Under the pieces are notes generated by a model. That model worked only from the letters and a program-made list of their open reading frames with translations. It had not been told where the DNA came from and searched no databases. Positions 23,652 through 35,220 of a stretch of 64,000 bases of DNA are shown one piece after another. Numbering within the stretch: the first letter of the stretch is position 1; each line of letters begins with the position of its first letter. Source of the DNA: Diplocarpon mali (taxonomy: Eukaryota > Ascomycota > Leotiomycetes > Helotiales > Drepanopezizaceae); the NCBI GenBank assembly GCA_024741835.1, contig JAENRP010000068.1, positions 1 to 64,000 of the forward strand, given 5' to 3'. The translations under genes and the position numbers were made by a program.

Positions 23652-26600
23652 ATGACTAAGGGGGGACTATTAATGCCGCTTAATCTAAGGCAACCTTAAA
23701 TACTAAGGGATCTTGAAAGGGATATAAGACCCTAGGAGGATTAATTTAATAAAGAGGCCTTTAGATTAAAAGATTAATATATAAAGAACTTTTGAAAGAT
23801 ATTATAAGATGGCAAAAGGAGAGGGCTATATCTTATTAAGGACTTTTAAAAGGAGTTCTAAGATTAGATAGTTAGTGACTTTAAATTGTTAGATAAGGAC
23901 GTTTAATAATACCTAAGGGATGACCTTTAGTACTATAGAGTATACGTTTAGCATAAGAAGGGCATTTCGATTAGCTAAGCACTTTTCGATATAGTATATT
24001 AAGAAGGAAACGAGTAGCTAGAAGACTAATTAAAGTTATAGACTTAAGAAGTACTAAACTCAGTTATAGCATAATCTCTAAGATATAGAATAAGGTCTGC
24101 TTTAGAATTTGCCGAATTTATACAAATAAGCGAGCCACTTGCTTAAAGGGTTACTATAGCTGAATAGGAGATATTATACTAAGACTCGCTTTAATAAGGA
24201 TACCTTAAATATAATAATAATACTTTATAAGATAATCTATATAAAGTAGATACTCTAAGATAAATAACTAAATAGTATAACCTTAAAAAAATACCTTATT
24301 AATCCTAATTAGGATAAACCTTAATCTTATAATACTTAAAGATCTTAAATCTAATACTAATGCCGCCGATCTAATTAAAAGATAGATTATTGCTACCCTT
24401 TGTTATAAGGAGAGGTTTAAGAGCGCTTTTAGACCTTAATTAAAGCGATACTTAACTATCTTAGTATATTATAGAACCTTTGACTTTAGATTAGGCTAAA
24501 ACCTTTGTAAATCTAAGTAAGATATATACTAAGGAGACTTAGTACTTAAGTAGGAAAGATCACTTTAATAAGAAGCTTTATATATTTGCTAATTTATGCT
24601 AAAGAGCCTTAGTAAACTAAAGCATATGATATAAAGCCTTTCCATTTATACTATAAGACTCGGCCTTAATATACTACTATTAGTACTTATAAAATAAGAA
24701 CTTTAAGTTTGCTAAGCTAGTAGAGGCTATTCGGGCTAATTATAAGACTGAAGAGAAAAGTAGCAGATTCCTAAGGAGGTGGTTTCGGCTAACATTTGAC
24801 CTATTTTAATAAGAAGACTATTAAAGGGGGAAACCGATCCTAACCTAACTTAAGAACTATACTAAGGAGCTATAAAACCTACAATTAGGCTTATATACTA
24901 GTATAAGGAACGATCGATCGATTAGAGATAGACTTATATAAGGTATTTCTAGGAATTAGCTCTTTTAAATGGCACTTTTTAAGCTATTAGCAACGTTCCT
25001 AGTCCTATTAGATAGCCTATAAGCTTACGTAGGGGTAGTAGCCTAAGATAGACTATTAAGATCTTAGTACCTTAGTTTAGCTACTAATAGACCTTAATAT
25101 CATTTGGCTAAAGAGTAAGGGTAATCTATAGTATACTTTTTAAATAGAAAGATAAAGTTTGCTTAAGGTAATAAAAGAGGAATAACCTTCTAATTAAAAC
25201 CAGGCTATATAAGGTATATTATATACTAGAAAAAGGACTACTATAGTAGCAAGTACTTAAAAGAAGAAAGAGCCGCTTAGAAGTCTTACTATATAGCAAG
25301 CCGATAAGCCGAAGGGTATAAGCCAATAGATAAAATATATAAGGTATACTTAGCTCAAAAGAACAAAGGAGTATATTCGAAAGGCAATAGGACCGATAAA
25401 GATAAATAGGAAACGTCTTTAAAAGAGGAGGACTAAGTAATTAGCGACCCTAAGGATAGTAATATCAACTTCACTATAGTATTCCTAGCTTTTAAGAAGG
25501 AGTATAACTTAAGAACTATACTTAATTAGCTTAAAAAGCAAAAGGCTAAATACCTTTTAATAATAAGGGTTAATAAACTAATATAAATAGACCCTAAGGT
25601 ATTTATAACCTAGTAGACGGATCAATTCTTCTAAGGATTCCTAATTGATATAAGTGCTTTAAATAAAAATATAAGAGGAATTAACTAATTTAAAGCTTTG
25701 CAAAATATATAGGACGCAGTTCTAGCTTTACTTAGCATTGAAAAGTATAAAATTACCTTTAGGATAAGTTCGCAAGATATAATCGGCAAGATAACTGTTC
25801 AAATACTAGTAGGCCTTATAAAGTTTTTAATTATAAAGGTAGATATACCGTTTTTAGTCTGCTTATAATAACTCGATAAAATAGGAGCTAAATATAATAA
25901 TCTGCACAATTTGCTTATAATCGGTAAGGAGAGATACTTAATTATTAGAAAACATAAGCACTTATAGCTCTTACTTAATATAATAGAGCAACTTCTAATA
26001 ACTTTAAAAGGTACAATTAATATATACTACTTAATAGAAATAGAGATCTAAAGGCTATATAAAAGATTCGGACATCTATTAGTAAAATGCCTTAAATACC
26101 TTTTAAACTAAGCCAGTTATAATATAAACTCTAGCATTATAGCAAGAGTAAAGGAAATATACTAATATTATTAATTCTATACTAATGCCCTTTATAAATT
26201 CCGATTTAAGCTATAAGATAATATCGACTTTAATTATACTATATATATTAATATTACTTAGTTCGGTAGAAGGAACACCCTTTATATAATTGATAAAGCG
26301 ATAGGATTTAGAGCCGCAAGGTTCTTATAAAAGGGAATAGGAGTATATTCGGCCGACGCAGTGTTTTAAGCCCTTAAATTGGCTTAATTGGATATATATA
26401 TTAGACCTTCTGATTTTATAGTATATAACTATAGCACTAACTTTAACTTAGCAAAGTTTAAAAGCTCTTTAAGATCTATAGGAATAACCCTTAAGCTAAT
26501 TCCTATAGAGGCGCACTATTCTATTAGTAAGGTCGAATGGTATTATTGCCCTTTAAGATATGCCTTTAAGATAATAATAGCTAAACAGTCCTAATTAAGC

Positions 26601-28935
26601 GATAATAAGAGGCTGCAAATAGCTATTAAAGCAGTTAATAATATAGCAAGGCCTAATAGGATAATTCCTACCCTACTTATTTTTAAGGTATATTTAAGGC
26701 TAATTAAACTGGATCTACTAAATCTATCGGTAAAATAGAGGGTAGTAATAATTAAAAAGGCTATAAAGGAAGTTAGGAAGATCTATACTACTTGTAAAGT
26801 TAATAATACTTTAGGTATAAGGAATAGCCTTAGAACTACTTATATTTATAATTTAAGGCTAAAAGACCTAGTATTAGTATATTAGGAGAAGGGAGGATAG
26901 ATAGGCCTATTCGAGTTCTTAGGCTTAGAGAATAAAACCTATATAGTCAATATTAGTAGTAGAATAAAGTACTTTAAGTTAATAAGCGTACGCTTATTTA
27001 AAATTGATAATAAAGAAAACTGCCTAAAGGAAACCAAAGGAACTGAACCTAAGGATCGAACGACTATTAAAAGGGAGTAGAACGCAATTGATATTAATAA
27101 AGAAGTAGAGCCCTCTTACTTAATTAAGCTGCAACTTAATAGCCGCAAGCAATTGCCAAAAGTAAAGGTTCCCTTTATTAAGCCTATTTCCAGCCTTTCT
27201 ATAATTAATAATAACTATAATGCTAAGATATAGATATCTTTTAAAGTAGATAATAAGCTATATATAACTAAATCGGAGGTATTTCTAATAGAGAAGGAGA
27301 ATAGGGACCAGGAACTGTTGTAGAAGCTATAGGTAAAAGGTAAGATTACCACTCTTAAGCGCCCTTTTTAGCAATCTCGCCTAAAGGAGTACTAAGGGCT
27401 AATAAATAAGGGGGTATTTATACTAATGAATAAAAATGACCCTATTATAAAAGGCAAAAGGATCTTCAAATTGAAAATAGTTAATAAGATAAAGGAAAAG
27501 GAGATAGATCACTTATTTAAGAAATCATACCTAATTGTATAGGCCTAGAATAATACTAGTAAGAAAGAGGAAGGTATAATCACTTAATCTCTAACTATCT
27601 AATAAGTAAGCTAACGCCTTTTAGTATTACTTTTAGTATTAATCTAAGAACACTTTAAGGAATAGGGTAAGAAGGGCATTCTTAGCTTATAAGATATTAT
27701 ATAAGTATATACCTAGGTAGCTTTAAAGCTACTATATAATATATTTATATTTCCCTTATAAGATATCGCTAAGCTATTTCCCGCAGGTACGGTCTTTAAA
27801 GTAGTACTACTACTTTATAGTATTCTTAAATTAGGAAATCACTAGTTTAGCACCTATTATAAGCACTATTGCAGCAATCTCGGTATAGCTAACTTAACTT
27901 ATAATCCTTGCCTATTATTAACCTTAAGCATTTCTCCCTTTTTCGATATAGTAGGAATATAAATAGATAATACTTTAATACTTAAAGAAGTAGACTTTTT
28001 AAAAAAGGAGAAGGATAAGATTAAAAGGGTAGGATTCCTTATAAAGCTAATATAATACCTATTAAGCATTAAATCACTAGCTTTTAATAGGTGTATTATT
28101 TCTTAGGAAAGGGATATAGTATATATATAATAAAAGGGCTAAGGCCAAAGGCTGGAATTAGTTAACACTTCTTAAAAGGGCTATAAGTAATAATACTTAA
28201 AGCAAAGAGTAAGAGGAGCTTATTTAGCTATAATCTACTAATTAAAAGCTTCCTTCGATTTATTAGCTGTAGCCTAATACTAAGATCTAATAGTTTAAGA
28301 TGCGGAGAATTTGAATAAGCGACTTAATTGGATTTGAAATAACCTTAAAAGAGGCTTAACCTACCTTGCTATCAATTTGCAAAACGCTAAGCTATTTGCA
28401 TTTATCGATAGATCTTTTACTAATAATAAGGATTTAAGCTCGCAGATCGGCTATATTATTGTACTAGCTATTAAAAAGGAAGGAGAATCGCAGTTTACTT
28501 TAAAAGGTAATATTCTATACTATAGCTTAATAAAGTATAAGAGAGTGATAAGAGCTATACTAGCCTTTGAACTATACACTATAGTAGTAGGTATTAATAT
28601 ACTAGTTTCTATAGCTATAATAATCGATATGGTAATAGCTAAGCTAAGTCTACCCTGCCTCCTTACTATTATATATATAGATTCCCTCTCTTTATATAAG
28701 TATATTATTAAATTGGGCACTATAAAGGAGAAGCGATTAATAATTGATATAATAGCTATTTGATAATCGTACGAGAATAGGGAGCTTATAAAGATACATT
28801 AGATTAATAGAGCCAGCAACTCTACCGACGCTATAATAAAAGCCAATCTAAATCAGGCCTTTTAGCAATTGGTAGATACTAATTTAATAACTATTAAAAA
28901 GGAGGGATAGGTATAAAGGCTTATTAAGGTATAAC
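23652..28935 (+). pseudogene. Co1-C gag-pol polyprotein (decayed)
   Basis: An ATG at 23652 opens a frame M-T-K-G-G-L-L continuing, across mutation-type stops, through a gag with D-F-x-K-E-F. A zinc stretch (about 25224-25275, Y-x-K-K-D-Y-Y-S-S-K-H/Y-x-K-E-E-R; Cys now Tyr) follows, then protease (about 25590-25880, F-L-I-D-I-S-A), integrase (about 25980-26950, with R-F-G-H-L-L-V and I-E-A-H-Y-S-I), and reverse transcriptase (about 27600-28300). The RT box that should read Q-T-D-D-T reads Q-I-D-N-T (about 27960-27980). RNase H at 28377-28860 includes an open stretch 28377-28763 with A-F-I-D-R-S-F. This is the widespread fungal copia polyprotein architecture, about 1,750 codons. Confidence 0.87.
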
Positions 28936-29019
28936 TAGACTTGAAAAGGTCTTAGATTAATAATATCTGATATTTTTAATTGCAAGCTATTAGTAATTTT
29001 TTTTATTTTTTTTATTTTA

Positions 29020-29140
29020 CTATAAGATATATTCCTATACTTGCTATTACTACCTTCTTTTTTTATCTTCTCTTACTATATTCCTATATTTGCTATTACT
29101 ACTTTCTTTTTTATCTTTTCTTACTTACCTATGCGTATTT
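29020..29140. repeat. short tandem repeat, two units in Co1-C
   Basis: Two copies of TTGCTATTACTACYTTCTTT with TATATTCCTATA spacers, at the junction of pol and the convergent antisense frame. Confidence 0.65.
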
Positions 29141-29808
29141 GCATTTTTTTTATCACTTAAGCAGTATTAAAGAAGGAGGTTATAGCAAAGTAGCAATTAT
29201 TATATTACTAAAGATAATAATCTATTAACAATTCTACCCTTAATAAGTACTTATCCTAAGTACTAGGATTTCTAAGGCGTAGATCCCTAAACCCTTAAGG
29301 CCTAAAAGCCTTACTACTTAAAGCAGCGGCTAAGTTGGCCTGCTCCTTTTAAGCTTGCACTTAAGTAAAAGCGGCCGCGATCTCCTTTAAATTCGGTTTA
29401 TTTAAGTTATTAAGATCCAGATCCTTACCCTTTAAAAAGCCTTTAAAAGGCACTTATCTACCTTTGCCTTTTTAGTAGTAGATATTATTAAAAGGAGCTT
29501 AAGAATGGCCTTTAGCTAAGCTAGATAACCCCTTTATATATTAAAGGGCGCTAAGCACCTTAGCGCCTTAAGTCTTAAGATACTTAAAGGTAGTATTACT
29601 ACCTTAGATAGTATATAATAGATTTTGCAAATAGTTAATTATTAATATTAAATAGATTTAAAGGTATATATAGCTTGCTAGGTATTCGCAAGGTTAATAC
29701 TATAATAGAGAGTATAAGCTTCATTTAGCTAAGCTAGCTAAAGAGCATCCTAAGTCTTTAGGACTATAGAGATTTATATCTAAGTCTCCTTAGATAGGAT
29801 TTAGGCTA

Positions 29809-29893
29809 TATTATATAGAAAATAGGCTAAATATGCTAGTACGCGCCCTAAGGTATGGATTCACATTTTGGCCGAGCGGTATTATATATAATA
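29809..29893 (+). repeat. TRIM left LTR (85 bp)
   Basis: Contains TGGCCGAGCGGT at about 29870-29881, which matches the box A consensus of tRNA genes. Less mutated than the right copy at all four differing sites. Confidence 0.9.
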
Positions 29894-29907
29894 GTTATAA
29901 GCCCTAT
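29894..29907 (+). promoter_or_regulatory. TRIM primer-binding site, initiator tRNA-Met half type
   Basis: GTTATAAGCCCTAT abuts the left LTR. With one TG-to-TA change undone it is complementary to the anticodon arm of initiator tRNA-Met (GGGCUCAUAAC), as in copia-type half-tRNA priming. Confidence 0.75.
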
Positions 29908-30222
29908 AAGTGTAGCGATAATTCTTTTTACATTCCTCTTGCGCAAGGTTTAGCCGACGTTTCTTACTTTAAAGTTCTGCTAGTAAACTACTTTTTAAAA
30001 GAATTCGGTAATGATTATACTCAGTTTCGACTATATTAATAGAAGTTTCGATAGATTTGAGTAAAATAACCTTTGATGTATGGCCGAAGAAAATTGCATT
30101 CCGGCCCTTCTAACTACCTATTTCTACTAGCTTAGCAGTCTATGCGCTATATCTATACTACCATAGACTAGGCTAGTACTTAGGCCGCTAGAAAAACTGT
30201 TCTTCTAATAACCTAAGGGGTA

Positions 30223-30307
30223 TATTATATAGAAAATAGGCTAAATATACTAGTACGCGCCCTAAGGTATAGATTCATATTTTGGCCAAGCGGTATTATA
30301 TATAATA
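30223..30307 (+). repeat. TRIM right LTR (85 bp)
   Basis: Differs from the left LTR by G-to-A three times and C-to-T once, three of them in CpA context (either strand) and one in CpG. Confidence 0.9.
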
Positions 30308-30644
30308 GGCTGCCTCTTAGATCGCTTTAATATTACTGCTAACTTAAGTATCTTAGAGAATAATATACTTATCCTAAGCTTAGATAGGTATTTAAAATAG
30401 ATATCTATTAAAGGTTATTAATATAAGAGGATATTAAAGGGCACTTATTAAGATACACTTTGCCTACTACGCAATATAGTAGTTATACTTCTTAAAAGTA
30501 AGAGTATTAAATGCGTATATATAGCTAGTATTATTCTTATTAGCCTCCTTTCTTAATATTACTTGCGTATAATATACGTATAGCACTCAAAAGGCCTTAG
30601 GCAGGTCCTTAGGATTGCATTCAAGTACTATCTAAGTTAGCGAG

Positions 30645-30706
30645 GTATATATTAAAGGGGGTCGGCTAATAATCAGAGCACTTATTAATAATAATAGTAT
30701 TAATAG
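30645..30706 (+). other. 62-bp putative intron in Co1-C 3' region
   Basis: Starts GTATATATT, ends TATTAATAG; flanked by GCGAG and GATAATATAAG. The branch-like site is mutated to TTATTAAT here. Confidence 0.55.
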
Positions 30707-30798
30707 GATAATATAAGATAAGATCTACTATAGGGTTAATTAACTTAAAAGCAAGAGGGGGAATCGACCTACTTATAAGAAGTAGGAGTTAGAGTTAA

Positions 30799-31071
30799 TA
30801 TTATAGCCGCATTATATGTATAGTTATATATAGGTATATTATATATTGAAGTTAGGTGCCTTTATATATCGAAGTCAAGTGCATACTAAGGTAGTAAGGT
30901 GGCTAGATCATATATATACTAGTAAAGCACCTATACTTATTTTAAAGGAGCTCTATTAGAGACTCTCTCTTCTTCTTTATTATTTCTTTTCTATTATATA
31001 GTATACCTTTTAAAGTAATATAATTAGTATTCGATTCTTGCCTACTATATGCTCTAGAGCTAGTTATAATA
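30799..31071 (+). repeat. Gy1-B 5' LTR, heavily mutated
   Basis: 273 bp, TATTATAGCC...TTATAATA. Almost every CpG and most CpA present in the 3' LTR are TpA, CpA or TpG here. Confidence 0.9.
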
Positions 31072-31935
31072 TAAGAAATAATTAACTCAACCTTTGCTAA
31101 GAAGCTTAATATCTACCCCCTTTAGAATTATTATTTCGAACTGCCTTAGATAACTCAATCTCTTGATTTTAATACTTCTATTACGAACTGCCTTAAGCAA
31201 CTTATATATAGCGCTTAAATCTTACTAATCTAGTTTTTAAAGAAAGCTAAGCAATAACCTTCGAATATAAGACTAGCTCGTTTTTTCAATTAACCTATTC
31301 TATTTTATAAATGGAAATTCACCTTCAATTTCAATTTAAAAAAAAAATTATTTACTATGTTCTCGCTTTGCTAGCATAGGCTACTGCCTAAAGTAGTATA
31401 ATAACTTCTCTCTTCTTAACTCTCTCCCTCTCTTATAAATACTTTATACTACTCTTTTTTATCAACCTTATACTTATTGATAATATATTTATTAATAACT
31501 CTCCTTATACTCTTTGATACTCCCCCTCTTTTGCAAAAGCCTTAAATATAACTCGACTCTTTAAAGACCCCTCCTTGCGAATAAGTCGTCGACCTTTTTT
31601 ATACTCCTTATTGATCTATATTTATTAATAACTTTCCTTATACTCTTCGAAGCCCTTTACTCCTTCTTTCGAAACACTTAAGTATAAAACTAAGGGACCT
31701 ATACCTATATATATATATAAAGACTTAATTAGCTTTAATAGGTTATACTATACTATTAGAGACTAGGTCAACTTTAGTAGAGTGATAAGCTTTAGATCCT
31801 TAGACCCTACTTCCTTAGATTTGCATTATACCTTTAAATAACCTTATTATAACTCCTAATTAGTAAAGAGACGTGATCTTAAAGTAAAACCTTCTTTCTT
31901 AAGATCTATAAACCTATAATACCTTAATATATACT
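31072..31935 (+). other. Gy1-B 5' leader, first part
   Basis: Non-coding; corresponds to Gy1-A 19654-18810. Primer site not identified: the bases after the LTR are TAAGAAATAATTAACTCAACC and show no clear TGG start. Cut by Co2-B after ATACT. Confidence 0.65.
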
Positions 31936-32175
31936 TGTTACAGGAATGCCTGTCATATGTTTATCACATGATCTATCATATGACATATCATACATATAAT
32001 ATGTCATATGACTTGCCATATGACTTAGTAGCAGCCCTTGTTAAATAGCTTATAGTTAAAGAGCTCTTATAAATCAAGACATAAGATACTAAACATCGTC
32101 GCTTACACCTCATACTTCTTTGTGCCCTCTTCTAGTTTACTATCAAGTTCACTATTAGAGAACCTTATTGCTATA
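31936..32175 (+). repeat. Co2-B 5' LTR with CATATG hairpin
   Basis: Rich in TCATATGA-type motifs. A perfect inverted repeat with 13-bp arms (31976-31988 and 31999-32011) and 10-base loop lies within it. Confidence 0.9.
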
Positions 32176-32190
32176 GGTTATAAGCCCTGT
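32176..32190 (+). promoter_or_regulatory. Co2-B primer-binding site, initiator tRNA-Met half type
   Basis: GGTTATAAGCCCTGT directly follows the LTR. It is complementary to the initiator tRNA-Met anticodon arm (CAGGGCUCAUAACC) except one G-to-A. Internal tRNA-Met priming is known for Drosophila copia. Confidence 0.8.
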
Positions 32191-33625
32191 ATGCCTATAA
32201 ATAGTATTTAATAAATTCCATCAATTAGAGTCTCCCTTACAAATGAAAAGGCTGATCGACATTTTAAGTTTTACTTAACTAACGACGTATAATAAGCGTT
32301 ATCTTAATAATAAAACAGTAGCTACTCCCCTTCTAGAGCGCTATGCAATAATCCAAGCTCACGCAAGATTCGTCACCGTAGCTAAATCATTAGGACTAAT
32401 AGCTGAGATTACCAGCTTAATTGCTAAAAGTACTCTACTACTTGAATTACCTATTTTTAAAAGGACTAATATATAATACCTTAAACTCGAATTTAATAGT
32501 TTATCTCCTCCTCCTCCTCCTTCTCCTCCTTTCGATAACTCTATATACAAATATATAAATAAGATGTCATCATTATCTTCGGCTGCCCTTAGCCTCCCTA
32601 AGTCTTAAAAGCTTAAAGGCGTAGAGGACTATAGCTAATAGAGGAATAAGGTTTTAAACCTTGCAAAGTCAAACGCCTTGACTATGCATCTCTATATAAA
32701 AGCTAAAATATATACTCTACCTAAGGTTGACTTATAAGACTATTCTATTACAAATAAGGAAAGGGACAATTAGGTTAGATAAGAAGCTAAGGAATCTTAG
32801 ATAAAGCTTACTATTACACTTAATTGCAAACTAGGACTACTAGCTTATATAAAAGGCGACAAATCTGCCTTAGATATATAGGAAGCTTTTTAAAAATAGT
32901 ATAAAGGATCTGGAACAGTACTTGAATACAATGCTATATAGACCTATATTACTATTAAATATAACGACTTCAATTCACTTGAAGCTTATATCGTCGCCTT
33001 TAGGCTTTTAATCACTAAATTGGAAGCTCTCGATTCTGCCCCTCCCTCTTACTAATACCCTATTATATTTATTGCTAGCTATTCCAATAGATGGCCTATT
33101 TAGGCAGATCGATAATATTCTAACTTTCGCTTAGCTATAGCAGCTGGACGAAAATCAGAGATTACGCTTAAAGCTCTTATTAAAGATATTACTAATGAAG
33201 CTCAAGCCTTATAAAGTTTAAAAATAAATAGAACTGTCTTATATGGTAATAAATCGGCTAGTAAGCCGCATTCCTTTAACTATAAGAAGTCAGAAAATAA
33301 GAGAGGTTTTAAAGACTTAAAGAAGAGCACCTTTAAAAATACTACCACCTCCTCCCCTAACTCCCCCTGTCCTTATTATAAGCAACCAGAGCTATACTAT
33401 AAGGCAGAAGATTACTTTATAATTAATAAATCGAAGAGAGAGGCCTAGGAGAAGGATTTAGGGAAGAAGTATATATTCTATTATCTTAAAGGCAAGGACG
33501 ATAAGTCCTTGCTATTATTACCAAAAGGTAAGAAGCCTTTTAAGAAGATTTAAAAGGAAGACGAAGAGTCAGATAATAACCTCTTTAGGCATACTATGCT
33601 ATTACTAACCCTAGGGCCAATTCTT

Positions 33626-33702
33626 ACTCGCGAGCCGGGCTTAGGAGTCAATTCCGACTCCTCCTTAGGGCCAATTTCCACTTGTAGGCCAGGCCTAGGA
33701 GT
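33626..33702 (+). repeat. two palindrome copies in Co2-B gag-integrase linker
   Basis: 33626-33648 and 33680-33702. Here the GCGAGT-type arm comes first, the opposite orientation to the copies at 35090-35220. They encode L-T-R-E-P-G-L-G-V-N-S and S-T-C-R-P-G-L-G-V-S-S. Confidence 0.85.
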
Positions 33703-35089
33703 CAGTTCTTCTACCTACTTCTTATTAAAATTAAGGAATTGTTAGCTATATAATATAGGTACTAGTAAGCACATCTTTAATAATCTCTTTAAGTTCACTT
33801 CCTATACTACTTAAGATAATCTACCCTCCTTAAGTATAGTTAATAGATCTATTTAACCTCTTAGCGTTAGCATTTGCAAAGTTAATGCACTTAAATCCAA
33901 TAGAAAGGTATATATTCTTAAGTTAATTAATACTTTCTATATACCTCAGTTACCTATCTGCTTATACTTAAGTAGTAAACTTAATAAAATCAAAGGCTTC
34001 TATCGAAATAGCAAGCTATTCCTATCTAATAAGAAGGAAATTTGCACTATTAATAATAATATATATATTAATAAGGAATAGCCTTCTACTAACTCCTTTA
34101 GTTATATAAGTAAATATGCTCTCCTAGCTGCTATTAAGAATAGACCTCTTGATATTAAGCTCTAGTACTATCGATTAGGCTATGCTGGCTTACAAACGGT
34201 TAGAAAGACCTAATCTGCTATTACTAATATGTAGATTAAGGAAACAAAATCAAGAAAGACGCAAATTTGCGCCCCTTGCGAGAAAGGCAGACCTCTTTAA
34301 TATATTAATAAATGTTCAGCTCGCCCTCGACTTATAAAGGCACTTAATAAGCTATACGTTAATATAGTTTATTTAAAGCCAATTGGCCTTAACGACTACA
34401 AATACGCTTTTATCTTTACTTGCGCAGCTATAATAGCTAGGTAGGGATAGACCTATATAAATAAATCTAATGCCTTTAAGGCAAATAAGAAGATGATCAG
34501 CCTTTTATAAACTTAGTATAATCGCATAATCAAGCGGTAGAGAACTAATAGAAGCAAGGAGTACTCTCTTATATAGATGCGAATACTTATAGAAAACCTT
34601 AGTATAATTTTAAAAGAATCTACTTTATATATACTAGAATAAGACGGCAGATCGGAACGATTAATTTGTATATTAATGGAAAAGTTGCAAATAGCTGTAA
34701 TTGACTAAAATATCCCCTCCTTTCTTTAGCCTTACCTCCTTCTTTTGGTAATATATATTACTAATCTTACTGCCTCTAATATTCTTAGCAGCAAGACTTT
34801 ATATAAGGTCTTTTAGGATAATATTAAGCCTAATAAGCCTTATACTCCCTTAGTCAAATATCTTTAAGTACTAGGCTATCGCATCTATATGCTAATCGAG
34901 AAAGAAAGGCGAACTTAGAGCAATAAACTCGCTCTAAGAGTAGAGGTAGGTACTCTTATCGGATTTAATAGTAGAAGTATCTATTAGATTTATATACTAT
35001 TGCAAATAGGTGAAAAGATTATTCAATCATCTTATATTCGATTTGATAAAGACGGCCTAATTATAGAGCTGCAATTAAGGGGTGATTTT

Positions 35090-35220
35090 ACTCCTAGGCC
35101 AGGACCGCGAGTCAATTCTAACTCTTATAATAATAGTGATTTTACTCCCGGGCCAGGACCGCGAGTCAATTCTAACTCTTATAATAATGATGATTTCACT
35201 CCTAAGCCAGGACTAGGAGT
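35090..35220 (+). repeat. 54-bp tandem repeat, three units, Co2-B integrase-RT linker
   Basis: Palindromes at 35090-35112, 35144-35166 and 35198-35220, period 54 bp (18 codons). Each encodes F-T-P-x-P-G-P-R-V-N-S-N-S-Y-N-N or a close variant. Confidence 0.9.

Larger units (their letters stand above)
29809..30307 (+). mobile_element. TRIM: 499-bp non-autonomous LTR element
   Basis: Two 85-bp direct repeats (29809-29893 and 30223-30307) differ by four transitions and no indel. Ends are TATTATATAG...TATAATA (TGTTATATAG...TATAACA before mutation). Flanking GGCTA (29804-29808) and GGCTG (30308-30312) duplicate the GGCCG of the empty site in Co1-D (near 44413). A primer site follows the left repeat and a polypurine tract AAGGGG (about 30215-30220) precedes the right one. 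The 329-bp internal part lacks any pol-like frame. This is the defining structure of a terminal-repeat retrotransposon in miniature. Confidence 0.9.
29130..30644 (-). pseudogene. Co1-C antisense reading frame, split by the TRIM
   Basis: Occupies 30644-30308 and 29808-29130 on the minus strand; the TRIM inserted within it. Content follows the Co1-B copy, with an added load of stops. No function recognised. Confidence 0.45.

Noticed and set aside
29833..30039. 68-codon frame starting in the TRIM left LTR
   Set aside because: Crosses the LTR, primer site and internal region; TRIMs are non-coding and nothing is recognised.
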